Positions 8,467-15,290 of a stretch of 18,270 bases of DNA are shown here, one piece after another. Source of the stretch: Methylococcaceae bacterium. GTDB lineage: Bacteria; Pseudomonadota; Gammaproteobacteria; Methylococcales; Methylomonadaceae. Each line of letters begins with the position of its first letter. Within the stretch, counting starts at the first letter, position 1. Location: NCBI GenBank assembly GCA_013138855.1, contig WTBX01000373.1:1-18270 (forward strand), in the 5' to 3' direction. A program made the position numbers and the translations under genes. A model generated the notes under the pieces. The model did not search any database. It saw only the letters and a program-made list of their open reading frames with translations, and was not told the DNA's origin.

Positions 8467-8482
8467 TGGCACACTCTATGCT
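8467..8482 (+). promoter_or_regulatory. sigma-54 promoter of glnK1-amtB1
   Basis: TGGCACACTCTATGCT: a full TGGCAC -24 element, ten bases between GG and GC, and TGC at -12. The predicted start near 8493 gives a 28-base leader holding the AGAGGA ribosome-binding site. It is the best sigma-54 match in the window and sits before the operon most often under NtrC control. Confidence 0.85.
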
Positions 8483-8520
8483 TTAAGACTTTAGATAAAA
8501 CACTAACCAGAGGACAAACT

Positions 8521-8859
8521 ATGAAATTAGTCACAGCTATTGTTAAACCCTTCAAATTGGATGATGTCCGTGAAGCACTCTCAGAAATAGGTGTGTCAGG
8601 CGTTACCGTCACCGAGGTTAAAGGTTTCGGCAGACAAAAAGGTCATACTGAACTGTATCGTGGTGCTGAATATGTCGTTGATTTTTTGCCTAAAGCTAAA
8701 ATTGAAGCCGCTGTTGCCGATGAGCATCTTGAACAAGCGATAGAAGCAATTATTAATGTTGCGAACACAGGAAAAATTGGTGACGGTAAGATTTTTGTGA
8801 CTAACTTAGAACAAGTCATCCGTATTCGTACCGGTGAAACTGGCGAAGAAGCCCTATAA
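8521..8859 (+). CDS. glnK: P-II signal protein GlnK, copy 1
   Basis: A 112-residue PII protein, the standard length. PII trimers bind ATP/ADP and 2-oxoglutarate and report nitrogen status to NtrB, GlnE and AmtB. The T-loop is intact, with the uridylylation tyrosine Tyr51 in YRGAEYVVDF. The first signature (GFGRQKGHTELYRG) and the C-terminal GKIGDGKIFV and RIRTGE (ATP site) are present. AGAGGA precedes the ATG. amtB1 starts 28 bases after the stop, so the pair forms an operon in which GlnK can plug its transporter. By hand alignment it differs from copy 2 (10429) at 19 of 112 residues, all fairly conservative. It is called glnK rather than glnB because it is linked to amtB. Confidence 0.95.
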   Translation: MKLVTAIVKPFKLDDVREALSEIGVSGVTVTEVKGFGRQKGHTELYRGAEYVVDFLPKAKIEAAVADEHLEQAIEAIINVANTGKIGDGKIFVTNLEQVIRIRTGETGEEAL

Positions 8860-8887
8860 CTCCGCTCAAAACGAAAGAGGCAAATCA

Positions 8888-10159
8888 ATGGAAAAAGTAA
8901 TAGAACTCAGTTATGCGCTAGATACATTTTATCTATTAATGAGTGGTGCATTAGTGATGTGGATGGCAGCAGGTTTTGCCATGCTAGAAGCAGGTTTAGT
9001 TCGCGCTAAAAATACTACCGAAATTTTAACCAAAAATGTCGCGCTATTTGCAATCGCTTGCGTTATGTATTTATTGGTGGGTTACAACATCATGTACCCA
9101 GCAGAAGCAGTAAATAGCGTATGGCCTGGTATTAGCTTTTTATTAGGGGCTGACAATGAAGCCGCTGAAATTATCAAGCTTAATGGTGATGCAGATCCTG
9201 ATAATAATAGTACCTACTCGAATATGGCAGATTTTTTCTTCCAAGTTGTATTCGTCGCCACAGCAATGTCAATCGTTTCAGGTGCGGTTGCAGAACGTAT
9301 GAAACTATGGGCATTTTTAGCCTTCACTGTTGTGATGACAGGTTTCATCTACCCTATACAAGGTTTTTGGAAATGGGGCGGTGGTTTTCTTGACGGCTTA
9401 GGTTTTTATGATTTTGCAGGCTCAGGTGTGGTGCATTTATGTGGTGCAACTGCTGCTTTAGCAGGCGTTATCTTACTCGGAGCGCGTAAAGGCAAATATG
9501 ACAAAGATGGCGCGATTACCCCCATTCCTGGTTGTAACATGCCGTTGGCAACCATAGGGACGTTTATTTTATGGATGGGCTGGTTCGGTTTTAATGGTGG
9601 CTCACAATTAATTATTTCTGATGTAGCCAATGCTAATGCAGTCGCCATGGTTTTTGTTAATACTAACGCGGCGGCGGCGGGCGGTGTCATTTCGGCATTA
9701 ATCGCTGCACATATTTTATTCGGCAAAGCAGATTTATCAATGGTCTTAAACGGCGCACTTGCTGGATTAGTCGCCATTACCGCTGACCCTGCAAGCCCGT
9801 CACCTTTACTAGCAACTATTATTGGCATGATTGCGGGTGTGATTGTAGTGTTCTCAATCATTACCGTTGATAAATTACAAATTGATGATCCTGTTGGTGC
9901 GATTTCAGTTCATGGTGTCACAGGTATATGGGGATTAATCGCGGTTTGTTTTTCAAATAAAGATGCTACTATTGTTGCCCAATTAATTGGTATTGCAAGT
10001 ATCTTCGCCTTTGTTTTCATTACAAGCTTTGCTACTTGGTATGCCCTAAAAATGATTATGGGTATTCGTGTCACTGAAGAAGAAGAATATCACGGTGTTG
10101 ATTATTCAGAATGTGGAATGGAAGCTTACCCTGAATTTACAGACTCCAGTAAAGTTTAA
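8888..10159 (+). CDS. amtB: ammonium transporter, copy 1 (Amt family, no signal peptide)
   Basis: A 423-residue polytopic inner-membrane protein of the Amt/MEP/Rh family, which moves ammonium into the cell. The pore twin histidines are His183 (GSGVVHLCGATAAL) and His342 (ISVHGVTGIWG). Other family signatures are AGFAMLEAGLVRAKN, VAERMKLWAF and LWMGWFGFNGGSQL. The protein begins close to the first membrane helix with no cleavable signal peptide, unlike copy 2. A longer frame overlaps glnK1 from 8834, but the ATG at 8888 is preceded by AGAGG at proper spacing and gives the usual N-terminus. It is clearly divergent from the copy at 10793, so the two are not a recent duplicate. Confidence 0.93.
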   Translation: MEKVIELSYALDTFYLLMSGALVMWMAAGFAMLEAGLVRAKNTTEILTKNVALFAIACVMYLLVGYNIMYPAEAVNSVWPGISFLLGADNEAAEIIKLNGDADPDNNSTYSNMADFFFQVVFVATAMSIVSGAVAERMKLWAFLAFTVVMTGFIYPIQGFWKWGGGFLDGLGFYDFAGSGVVHLCGATAALAGVILLGARKGKYDKDGAITPIPGCNMPLATIGTFILWMGWFGFNGGSQLIISDVANANAVAMVFVNTNAAAAGGVISALIAAHILFGKADLSMVLNGALAGLVAITADPASPSPLLATIIGMIAGVIVVFSIITVDKLQIDDPVGAISVHGVTGIWGLIAVCFSNKDATIVAQLIGIASIFAFVFITSFATWYALKMIMGIRVTEEEEYHGVDYSECGMEAYPEFTDSSKV

Positions 10160-10191
10160 TTTCTGCTCTAAAATTTCTTTAGCAAGCTAGC

Positions 10192-10222
10192 ACTCTGGCA
10201 GATTTATCTGCCAGAGTTTTTT
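10192..10222 (+). terminator. intrinsic terminator after amtB1
   Basis: A perfect 11-bp stem ACTCTGGCAGA / TCTGCCAGAGT (10192-10202, 10207-10217) with a TTTA loop, followed by T at 10217-10222. It lies 32 bases after the amtB1 stop. Confidence 0.93.
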
Positions 10223-10257
10223 GCTTTCAGAGTATAAAAACAGAAACAAAAAACATC

Positions 10258-10293
10258 AACTCTAGTAGAGCAAAGCTCTGCTGGAGTTTTTTT
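10258..10293 (+). terminator. second tandem intrinsic terminator before glnK2
   Basis: A 14-position stem, left arm 10258-10271 (AACTCTAGTAGAGC) and right arm 10275-10288 (GCTCTGCTGGAGTT), closed by an AAA loop. Twelve pairs are Watson-Crick and two are G-U in RNA. T at 10287-10293 follows. It begins 35 bases after the first terminator and has a different sequence. No gene is visible between them. Confidence 0.82.
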
Positions 10294-10349
10294 GTTTAAG
10301 GAAAACCATTTTAAAAAACCTATGCTATGCCTTTAAAAGCTTTAGTTAA

Positions 10350-10378
10350 TTGTATGTTGCTTAATAATTCACTATGAT
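10350..10378 (+). promoter_or_regulatory. possible sigma-70 promoter of glnK2-amtB2
   Basis: TTGTAT (10350-10355), a 17-base spacer and TATGAT (10373-10378, five of six to TATAAT) lie about 50 bases before glnK2. The -35 is poor. I checked the plus strand of the whole 10160-10428 gap for GG-N10-GC and found none, so a vegetative promoter is more likely than sigma-54 for this module. Confidence 0.3.
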
Positions 10379-10428
10379 TGCAAGCTCAATGCCTCTGGGC
10401 TTAAATCTAAACTTAATGTGAGAGAACA

Positions 10429-10767
10429 ATGAAATTAATCACCGCTATCATTAAACCCTTCAAAATGGACGATGTGAGAGAAGCACTATCAGAGATTGGT
10501 GTGGCAGGCGTTACAGCGACGGAAGTAAAAGGTTTTGGTCGCCAAAAAGGTCACACTGAACTTTATAGAGGAGCGGAATATGTAGTCGATTTTTTACCCA
10601 AAGTAAAACTGGAAATTGCAGTGGCAGAAGAAATCGTAGACCAAGCGGTTGAAACGATCGTAAATGCTGCAAATACAGGAAAAATAGGTGATGGCAAAAT
10701 ATTTGTCTCTAATTTAGAACAAGTCATCAGAATTAGAACGGGCGAAACGGGTGAAGATGCGATTTAG
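10429..10767 (+). CDS. glnK: P-II signal protein GlnK, copy 2
   Basis: A 112-residue PII protein with intact T-loop Tyr51 (YRGAEYVVDF) and the same ATP-site motifs as copy 1, about 83% identical to it by hand count. Most differences fall at residues 59-80 (for example A59V, A63I, H69I), outside the T-loop; the T-loop itself is identical, so both should be uridylylated and could plug either transporter. amtB2 begins 25 bases after the stop. It is preceded by AGAGA at modest spacing and lies behind two terminators, so it probably has its own promoter. Confidence 0.95.
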   Translation: MKLITAIIKPFKMDDVREALSEIGVAGVTATEVKGFGRQKGHTELYRGAEYVVDFLPKVKLEIAVAEEIVDQAVETIVNAANTGKIGDGKIFVSNLEQVIRIRTGETGEDAI

Positions 10768-10792
10768 ACATCGAGCAGAACTATGAATAAAC

Positions 10793-12082
10793 ATGACTAA
10801 AAATACACTAAAAATTTTAACCCTAGGGTTATCTCTTTTCCCAAGTTTGGTATTGGCAGATGAATTAAATGCTGCCAATACAGCATGGGTACTTACATCG
10901 ACAGCCCTAGTGTTATTTATGACACTACCGGGCTTATCACTTTTTTATGCAGGACTTGTTAGAAGCAAAAACGTACTTTCAGTGCTGATGCAATGTTTTG
11001 CAATCACCTGTTTAGTCTCTATTTTATGGCTAGCAGGGGTTTACAGTTTTATTTTTACAGATGGTGGCAGTCTGCAAAAGGTCATCGGTGGTGCATCAAA
11101 AATATTTATGCCCGATTTAGGGATAAATTCATTAACAGGCGATATTCCCGAAGCCGTATTTTTTATGTTTCAAATGACTTTTGCCATTATCACCCCCGCC
11201 CTTATCGTCGGTGGTTTTGCTGAAAGAATGAAATTTTCAGCGATGTTATGGTTCAGCGGCTTATGGCTAATTTTCGTTTATATGCCTATTTGTCACTGGA
11301 TTTGGGGCGGAGGCTGGTTAGCCGATATGGGGGTTAAAGATTTTGCAGGCGGCATCGTCATTCATGTCAATGCTGGGGTTGCAGCCTTAGTCACCGCCCT
11401 TGTCTTAGGTAATCGTAAAGGCTTCCCAACGGTTTCTATGTCACCACACAATATGCCGATGGTTGTAACAGGTGCAGGCATGTTATGGGTAGGTTGGTTT
11501 GGCTTTAATGGTGGTAGTTCATTAACCGCAGATGGCGCAGCAGGCATGGCAATTTTAGTCACTCATATTGCCGCCGCTGCGGGTGCTTTAACATGGATGA
11601 CGATAGAGTGGTTACGCTTTGGTAAACCGAGTGTTTTAGGTATCGTCACAGGCATGGTCGCAGGTTTAGGAACAATCACACCCGCCTCAGGTTTCGTAGG
11701 CCCTGCGGGCGCATTGTTTATAGGCCTCGTTGCAGGTACAGCCTGTTTTTATGCAACCCAATATATTAAACGTGTCTTAAAAATAGATGACTCGTTAGAC
11801 GTATTTCCTGTGCATGGCGTAGGCGGTATTATCGGCTCAATCTTAACAGGTGTATTTGCCGCTAAAAGTTTAGGGGGTATCGGTTTAGAAGATATTACGA
11901 TGTTAGAGCAAGTCGGCGTACAAATTTTAGCCGTTGTCGTTACTATTATTTGGAGTGGGTTGTTCAGCTACGGTATTCTAAAAGTGCTGGAAAAAGTTAT
12001 TGGCATTCGCGTAACGGCTGATGAAGAAGTTGAAGGGCTTGATCTCGTATTACACGAAGAAACAGGCTACCATAATTTATAA
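10793..12082 (+). CDS. amtB: ammonium transporter AmtB, copy 2 (signal peptide, enterobacterial type)
   Basis: A 429-residue Amt-family inner-membrane ammonium channel. It begins with a cleavable signal peptide (MTKNTLKILTLGLSLFPSLVLA, cleavage after Ala22), as in E. coli AmtB, with the mature N-terminus outside. The pore twin histidines are His191 (GIVIHVNAGVAAL) and His341 (VFPVHGVGGIIG). Other signatures are PGLSLFYAGLVRSKN, GGFAERMKF and LWVGWFGFNGGSS. It forms an operon with glnK2 25 bases upstream. A five-codon reading frame (ATG at 10783) overlaps its start and is unlikely to matter. A 12-bp hairpin follows 11 bases after the stop. Confidence 0.95.
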   Translation: MTKNTLKILTLGLSLFPSLVLADELNAANTAWVLTSTALVLFMTLPGLSLFYAGLVRSKNVLSVLMQCFAITCLVSILWLAGVYSFIFTDGGSLQKVIGGASKIFMPDLGINSLTGDIPEAVFFMFQMTFAIITPALIVGGFAERMKFSAMLWFSGLWLIFVYMPICHWIWGGGWLADMGVKDFAGGIVIHVNAGVAALVTALVLGNRKGFPTVSMSPHNMPMVVTGAGMLWVGWFGFNGGSSLTADGAAGMAILVTHIAAAAGALTWMTIEWLRFGKPSVLGIVTGMVAGLGTITPASGFVGPAGALFIGLVAGTACFYATQYIKRVLKIDDSLDVFPVHGVGGIIGSILTGVFAAKSLGGIGLEDITMLEQVGVQILAVVVTIIWSGLFSYGILKVLEKVIGIRVTADEEVEGLDLVLHEETGYHNL

Positions 12083-12093
12083 AGGGATGAACA

Positions 12094-12126
12094 TAAAGCT
12101 CAACAGCATTTAAATGTTGAGCTTTA
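12094..12126 (+). terminator. hairpin at the 3' end of glnK2-amtB2
   Basis: TAAAGCTCAACA (12094-12105) and TGTTGAGCTTTA (12115-12126) are a perfect 12-bp inverted repeat with a nine-base AT-rich loop, starting 11 bases after the amtB2 stop. No clean T-tract follows, only the interrupted CTCTCTTTAAT at 12137-12147, so it may be a weak terminator or mainly protect the 3' end. It covers the furthest upstream ATG (12114) of the DUF262 frame, one reason to reject that start. Confidence 0.55.
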
Positions 12127-12200
12127 TAGGTTCTGCTCTCTTTAATTACAAGTATGGTATGGTTAGCAGTTCATCATTAAAATTGGTACGGAATAAAGAA

Positions 12201-13280
12201 ATGGATCACTATACAGTAGAAGAGCTTGAAACCTATGGCGAAGAGGATTATGAGCAAGTACCACCATCTGATATTGTTGCATTTAATGAATTAAGATCAT
12301 GCTCTGATTTGCTAAGGCTTTATAAAAAAGGAAAGCTTGATATACAACCGCCTTTTCAAAGAGAACAAGTATGGCAACCGAAAGATTATACTCGTTTTAT
12401 AGACTCGTTAATAAAGCAACTGCCTATTCCTAGTTTGTGTTTTAGCCATGATTATAAAACACAAAAATGGCAAGTTATTGATGGTCTTCAAAGAATGTCA
12501 TCAATCATTAAGTTTCTTGATGAAAAGAACTGGAAGTTTTCAAATCTTGATGATGTTGATAAAAGAATATCTGGGTTGAAAGCAGAAGATATTCAAAATG
12601 AAGAATCCGATTTATATGAATTGTATGAGCGAGTCGAAAATCTTACGATTCCTATTACAGTACTGAGATGTGATTTTAACAAAAAATCACACACCAACTA
12701 TTTATTTACAATTTTTCACCGCTTAAACTCAGGCGGTACAAAACTTAATAATCAAGAGATTAGAAATTGCATATTTAGTGGGAAGTTTAATGATTTACTT
12801 AAAGAGCTTAATGATTCTGATAGCTGGAAAAAAATTAATGATATTCAAGAAGAAAAAAAATATCGCTTTGCTACAGTTGAATTAATTCTAAGATTTTTTG
12901 CCTTTCATGATGGTTTAAATAAATACAAAGGTAGGTTAGCTCGATTTTTAAATGAATACATGAATAAAAATAAAGATGCAGATTTGCAATTTCTTAATAA
13001 TAAAAAACAACTATTTGAAAGAGTAACTGCTCTTATTTCAGAAAATATCTCGGAGTCCACGTTACATTCATTAAACTTAACAACAATAGAAGCTATTATG
13101 TATGGTGTTTCACAAAACATTAATATGTTAGAAGAAAAAAATTCGTCTGAAATAACTCAGGCTATTCAAAGGCTTCAAGATTCCTCCGAATTTTCTTCGG
13201 AAAATTTAAGGGGGGGGTTGTCATCAACAGGGAATGTGAATTCAAGACTTGAGTGTGCAAAAAAAACCTTTGAATTATAA
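12201..13280 (+). CDS. DUF262 protein (ParB/GmrSD-N-like), likely conflict-system component
   Basis: A 359-residue protein with an N-terminal DUF262 domain, the ParB/Srx-like fold of GmrSD-type modification-dependent restriction proteins and other defence systems. Motifs: PPFQREQVW (50-58), IDGLQR (93-98, where many members have DGQQR) and FHRLNSGGTKL (172-182). The rest is helical and charged, with no DUF1524/HNH nuclease domain, so it is not a complete GmrSD. The frame is open from 12114, but that ATG lies inside the amtB2 hairpin. I chose 12201, which leaves about 36 residues before the domain; 12159 is also possible. No start has a strong ribosome-binding site. The HEPN gene begins two bases after its stop. 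The gene is more AT-rich than its neighbours and carries G8 and A8 runs near its 3' end. Its biochemical role is unknown. Confidence 0.82.
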   Translation: MDHYTVEELETYGEEDYEQVPPSDIVAFNELRSCSDLLRLYKKGKLDIQPPFQREQVWQPKDYTRFIDSLIKQLPIPSLCFSHDYKTQKWQVIDGLQRMSSIIKFLDEKNWKFSNLDDVDKRISGLKAEDIQNEESDLYELYERVENLTIPITVLRCDFNKKSHTNYLFTIFHRLNSGGTKLNNQEIRNCIFSGKFNDLLKELNDSDSWKKINDIQEEKKYRFATVELILRFFAFHDGLNKYKGRLARFLNEYMNKNKDADLQFLNNKKQLFERVTALISENISESTLHSLNLTTIEAIMYGVSQNINMLEEKNSSEITQAIQRLQDSSEFSSENLRGGLSSTGNVNSRLECAKKTFEL

Positions 13281-13282
13281 AA

Positions 13283-13780
13283 ATGATTAAGAAGGGGAAT
13301 ATAGAAAAAACACTTAAAGATCTTAATTGTCTTTATAGAGATGATATGACAGGTCGTCATAGTGAATATTATTCTAAATTAGCTCACTTAGAATTATGTG
13401 GCTGGATTGAGTTAGCACAAGACGATATAGTTTTAAGAGTTGCTAAACTTCATATTAAAGATAGTCAAAACTTAAAAGATATTAGATCATCTATTAAACG
13501 CAATTCTAGTATGGGGCAAACTAATTTCAAATCAATGATAGTCGAGGTTATTGGGCGTTCTGGTTTTGAAAAGTTAGAAAGCCTTGTTAACTCAATCCAC
13601 CAAAATACTCTAGAAATAGAGTTAAAATCATTAAGAGATACAAGGAACGCTCACGCTCACACAAACATCAAAGATTGTACAAGAACTCTTGATGCACCTA
13701 GTACAAACCTTGCTAGGTTTGAACGAATTTTTGAGGCTTTAAAGGAGTATGAAAGGAAAATTAAAATTCTGAAATTATAA
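13283..13780 (+). CDS. HEPN-domain protein (putative RNase), partner of DUF262
   Basis: A 165-residue helical protein. The C-terminal half carries RNAHAH (residues 121-126), matching the RNxxAH form of the HEPN Rx4-6H catalytic motif (Arg121, Asn122, His126). The N-terminal part (SKLAHLELCGWIELAQDDIV) resembles the first long helix of RiboL-PSP/MAE_28990-type HEPN proteins. HEPN domains of this kind are usually metal-independent RNases in toxin-antitoxin or abortive-infection systems. The ATG lies two bases after the DUF262 stop, so the two are almost certainly translated together. The close coupling suggests that DUF262 senses, controls or neutralises this presumed toxin. From memory, DUF262 genes occur beside such HEPN genes elsewhere, but I cannot verify this. 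No membrane segment or signal peptide is visible. Confidence 0.75.
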   Translation: MIKKGNIEKTLKDLNCLYRDDMTGRHSEYYSKLAHLELCGWIELAQDDIVLRVAKLHIKDSQNLKDIRSSIKRNSSMGQTNFKSMIVEVIGRSGFEKLESLVNSIHQNTLEIELKSLRDTRNAHAHTNIKDCTRTLDAPSTNLARFERIFEALKEYERKIKILKL

Positions 13781-13826
13781 TTTATCAATTTTAATTACCC
13801 ACAGTTTTCTTATTTATTGCTTTAGT

Positions 13827-15266
13827 ATGGAACACGATTATCTACTCAAATTACGCCAACAACCTTCTTGGCGATTACTCTGCGCTGACAACGCCCCACT
13901 CATCATCAGCTTTTTCTATAGAGCTTTTATTCAACCCAATTCCCGCTCCCTACGACAAAGCGAACTCACCGAACAACTTGATGATACCTTGTTTCATCTG
14001 CGTCAAGTGCATGGCAAAAAATACCCAAAAACCGCCAAAGCCTATTTAACCGACTGGGCAAATGGTGACAATGCTTTTTTGCGTAAATATTATTCTGAAA
14101 CTAGCGATGAACCTGAGTTTGATTTAACCCCAGCCAGTGAAAAAGCCATCGAATGGTTACATAGCTTAGAACAAAAACAATTCATCGGTACAGAGTCACG
14201 CTTACTCACTGTTTTTGAATTATTAGAAACAATCTTACAAACCACAGAAACCGACCCTAATGAACGTATCAGCGAATTAGAACGTCAACGTGCCGAAATA
14301 GATGCCGAAATCGCCCGTTTACAACAAGGCGAAACCATCAGCTATGACCCTCGCCAAGTCAAAGAACGTTTCTACCAATTAGAAGAAACCGCTCGCAGCT
14401 TATTAATGGATTTCAGACAAGTCGAAGAAAATTTTCGCCAACTAGATCGCCATACCCGCGAAAAAATCGCCACCAGTAATAAAAATAAAGGCGATTTATT
14501 AGATGAAATTTTCGGCGAACACGATGATATTGGCGACTCAGACCAAGGCAAAAGTTTTCAAGCTTTCTGGGGCTTATTAATGTCCCCTTCCAAACAGGAA
14601 GAATTTAACGAGCTGATTCAAAAAGTTCTAAAACTAGAAGAAGTACAAGCCTGTGAGCCTGATGAGTTATTGCCAAAAATGAAATATCATTTATTGGAAG
14701 CAGGTGAAAAAGTTCAACGTACTAGCTCCAGCCTAGTCGAGCAATTACGCCGTTATTTAGATGACCAAGTATGGTTAGAAAATAAACGCATCATGTCGAT
14801 TATTCACGAAATCGAAAAATCAGCGATTGCAATTAAACAAGAAGCACCGAAAGAAAAAGATTTCAGCTTTTTAGATGATACTAAAGCGCAAATAGCACTC
14901 CCCATGTCCCGCGCCTTATTTCGTCCCCCAAGTCGCCCTGATATTTCTCAAGAGATTTTAAGTGCGGGAACAGCGGAATTTAATACCGATTTACTCTATA
15001 CCCAACATTATGTCGATACGGCTATGTTACAAGCGCGAATTAATAAAGCCTTACAAGCGCAAAAACAAATTACTTTAAAAGAGCTTTGTCAGCAGCATCC
15101 TTTGGAAAAAGGTTTAAGTGAATTAATTGCTTATATGAATATAGCCTGTCAAGACAGTGGTAATGCGGTTGTAAATACTGATAAAGAAATAAAGATTGCT
15201 TGGTTTAATGACGATGGCTTAGGGAAATCAGCCATGATGCCGAGTATTATTTTCACTCGAAAATAA
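13827..15266 (+). CDS. jetA: DUF3375 / JetA-type Wadjet subunit, orphan
   Basis: A 479-residue protein of the DUF3375 family, which in type I Wadjet is JetA, the MukF/kleisin-like subunit that works with JetB (MukE-like), JetC (SMC-like ATPase) and JetD (nuclease) to cleave plasmid DNA. Family features: an N-terminal winged-helix-like region (about 1-120), coiled coil around ISELERQRAEIDAEIARL (148-165), LLDEIFGEHDDIGDSDQGKSF (224-244), RALFRPPSRP and the C-terminal EIKIAWF and PSIIFTRK. The length and both ends look complete and the frame is unbroken. No jetB, jetC or jetD follows; instead repeats begin 25 bases after the stop and rnhA lies beyond. It starts 46 bases after the HEPN gene on the same strand, with no terminator between. 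Its codon use is less AT-extreme than the DUF262-HEPN pair. It is either a remnant of a deleted Wadjet operon or a protein with another partner. Confidence 0.85.
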   Translation: MEHDYLLKLRQQPSWRLLCADNAPLIISFFYRAFIQPNSRSLRQSELTEQLDDTLFHLRQVHGKKYPKTAKAYLTDWANGDNAFLRKYYSETSDEPEFDLTPASEKAIEWLHSLEQKQFIGTESRLLTVFELLETILQTTETDPNERISELERQRAEIDAEIARLQQGETISYDPRQVKERFYQLEETARSLLMDFRQVEENFRQLDRHTREKIATSNKNKGDLLDEIFGEHDDIGDSDQGKSFQAFWGLLMSPSKQEEFNELIQKVLKLEEVQACEPDELLPKMKYHLLEAGEKVQRTSSSLVEQLRRYLDDQVWLENKRIMSIIHEIEKSAIAIKQEAPKEKDFSFLDDTKAQIALPMSRALFRPPSRPDISQEILSAGTAEFNTDLLYTQHYVDTAMLQARINKALQAQKQITLKELCQQHPLEKGLSELIAYMNIACQDSGNAVVNTDKEIKIAWFNDDGLGKSAMMPSIIFTRK

Positions 15267-15290
15267 AACAAAGAATGCTTTATCAGTCGG

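Noticed and set aside
9406..9861. 151-residue open frame antisense to amtB1
   Set aside because: It mirrors the amtB1 coding frame, is rich in Ala/Pro/Thr as such shadows are, and has no motif of its own. The same applies to the other antisense or out-of-frame openings, for example 1016-1291, 6007-6294, 5229-5534 and 4555-4836.
10160..10428. Sigma-54 promoter before glnK2
   Set aside because: Every GG in the gap was checked on the plus strand and none has GC ten bases later.
12114..12200. Longer start for the DUF262 protein (29 extra residues)
   Set aside because: The ATG at 12114 lies inside the perfect hairpin that follows amtB2 and has no ribosome-binding site; the extra residues are outside the conserved domain. 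The ATG at 12159 remains possible.
13188..13204. Small TCCGAATTTTCTTCGGA hairpin inside DUF262
   Set aside because: It lies within the coding frame, has a short stem and no T-tract, and there is no evidence that it acts as a terminator.
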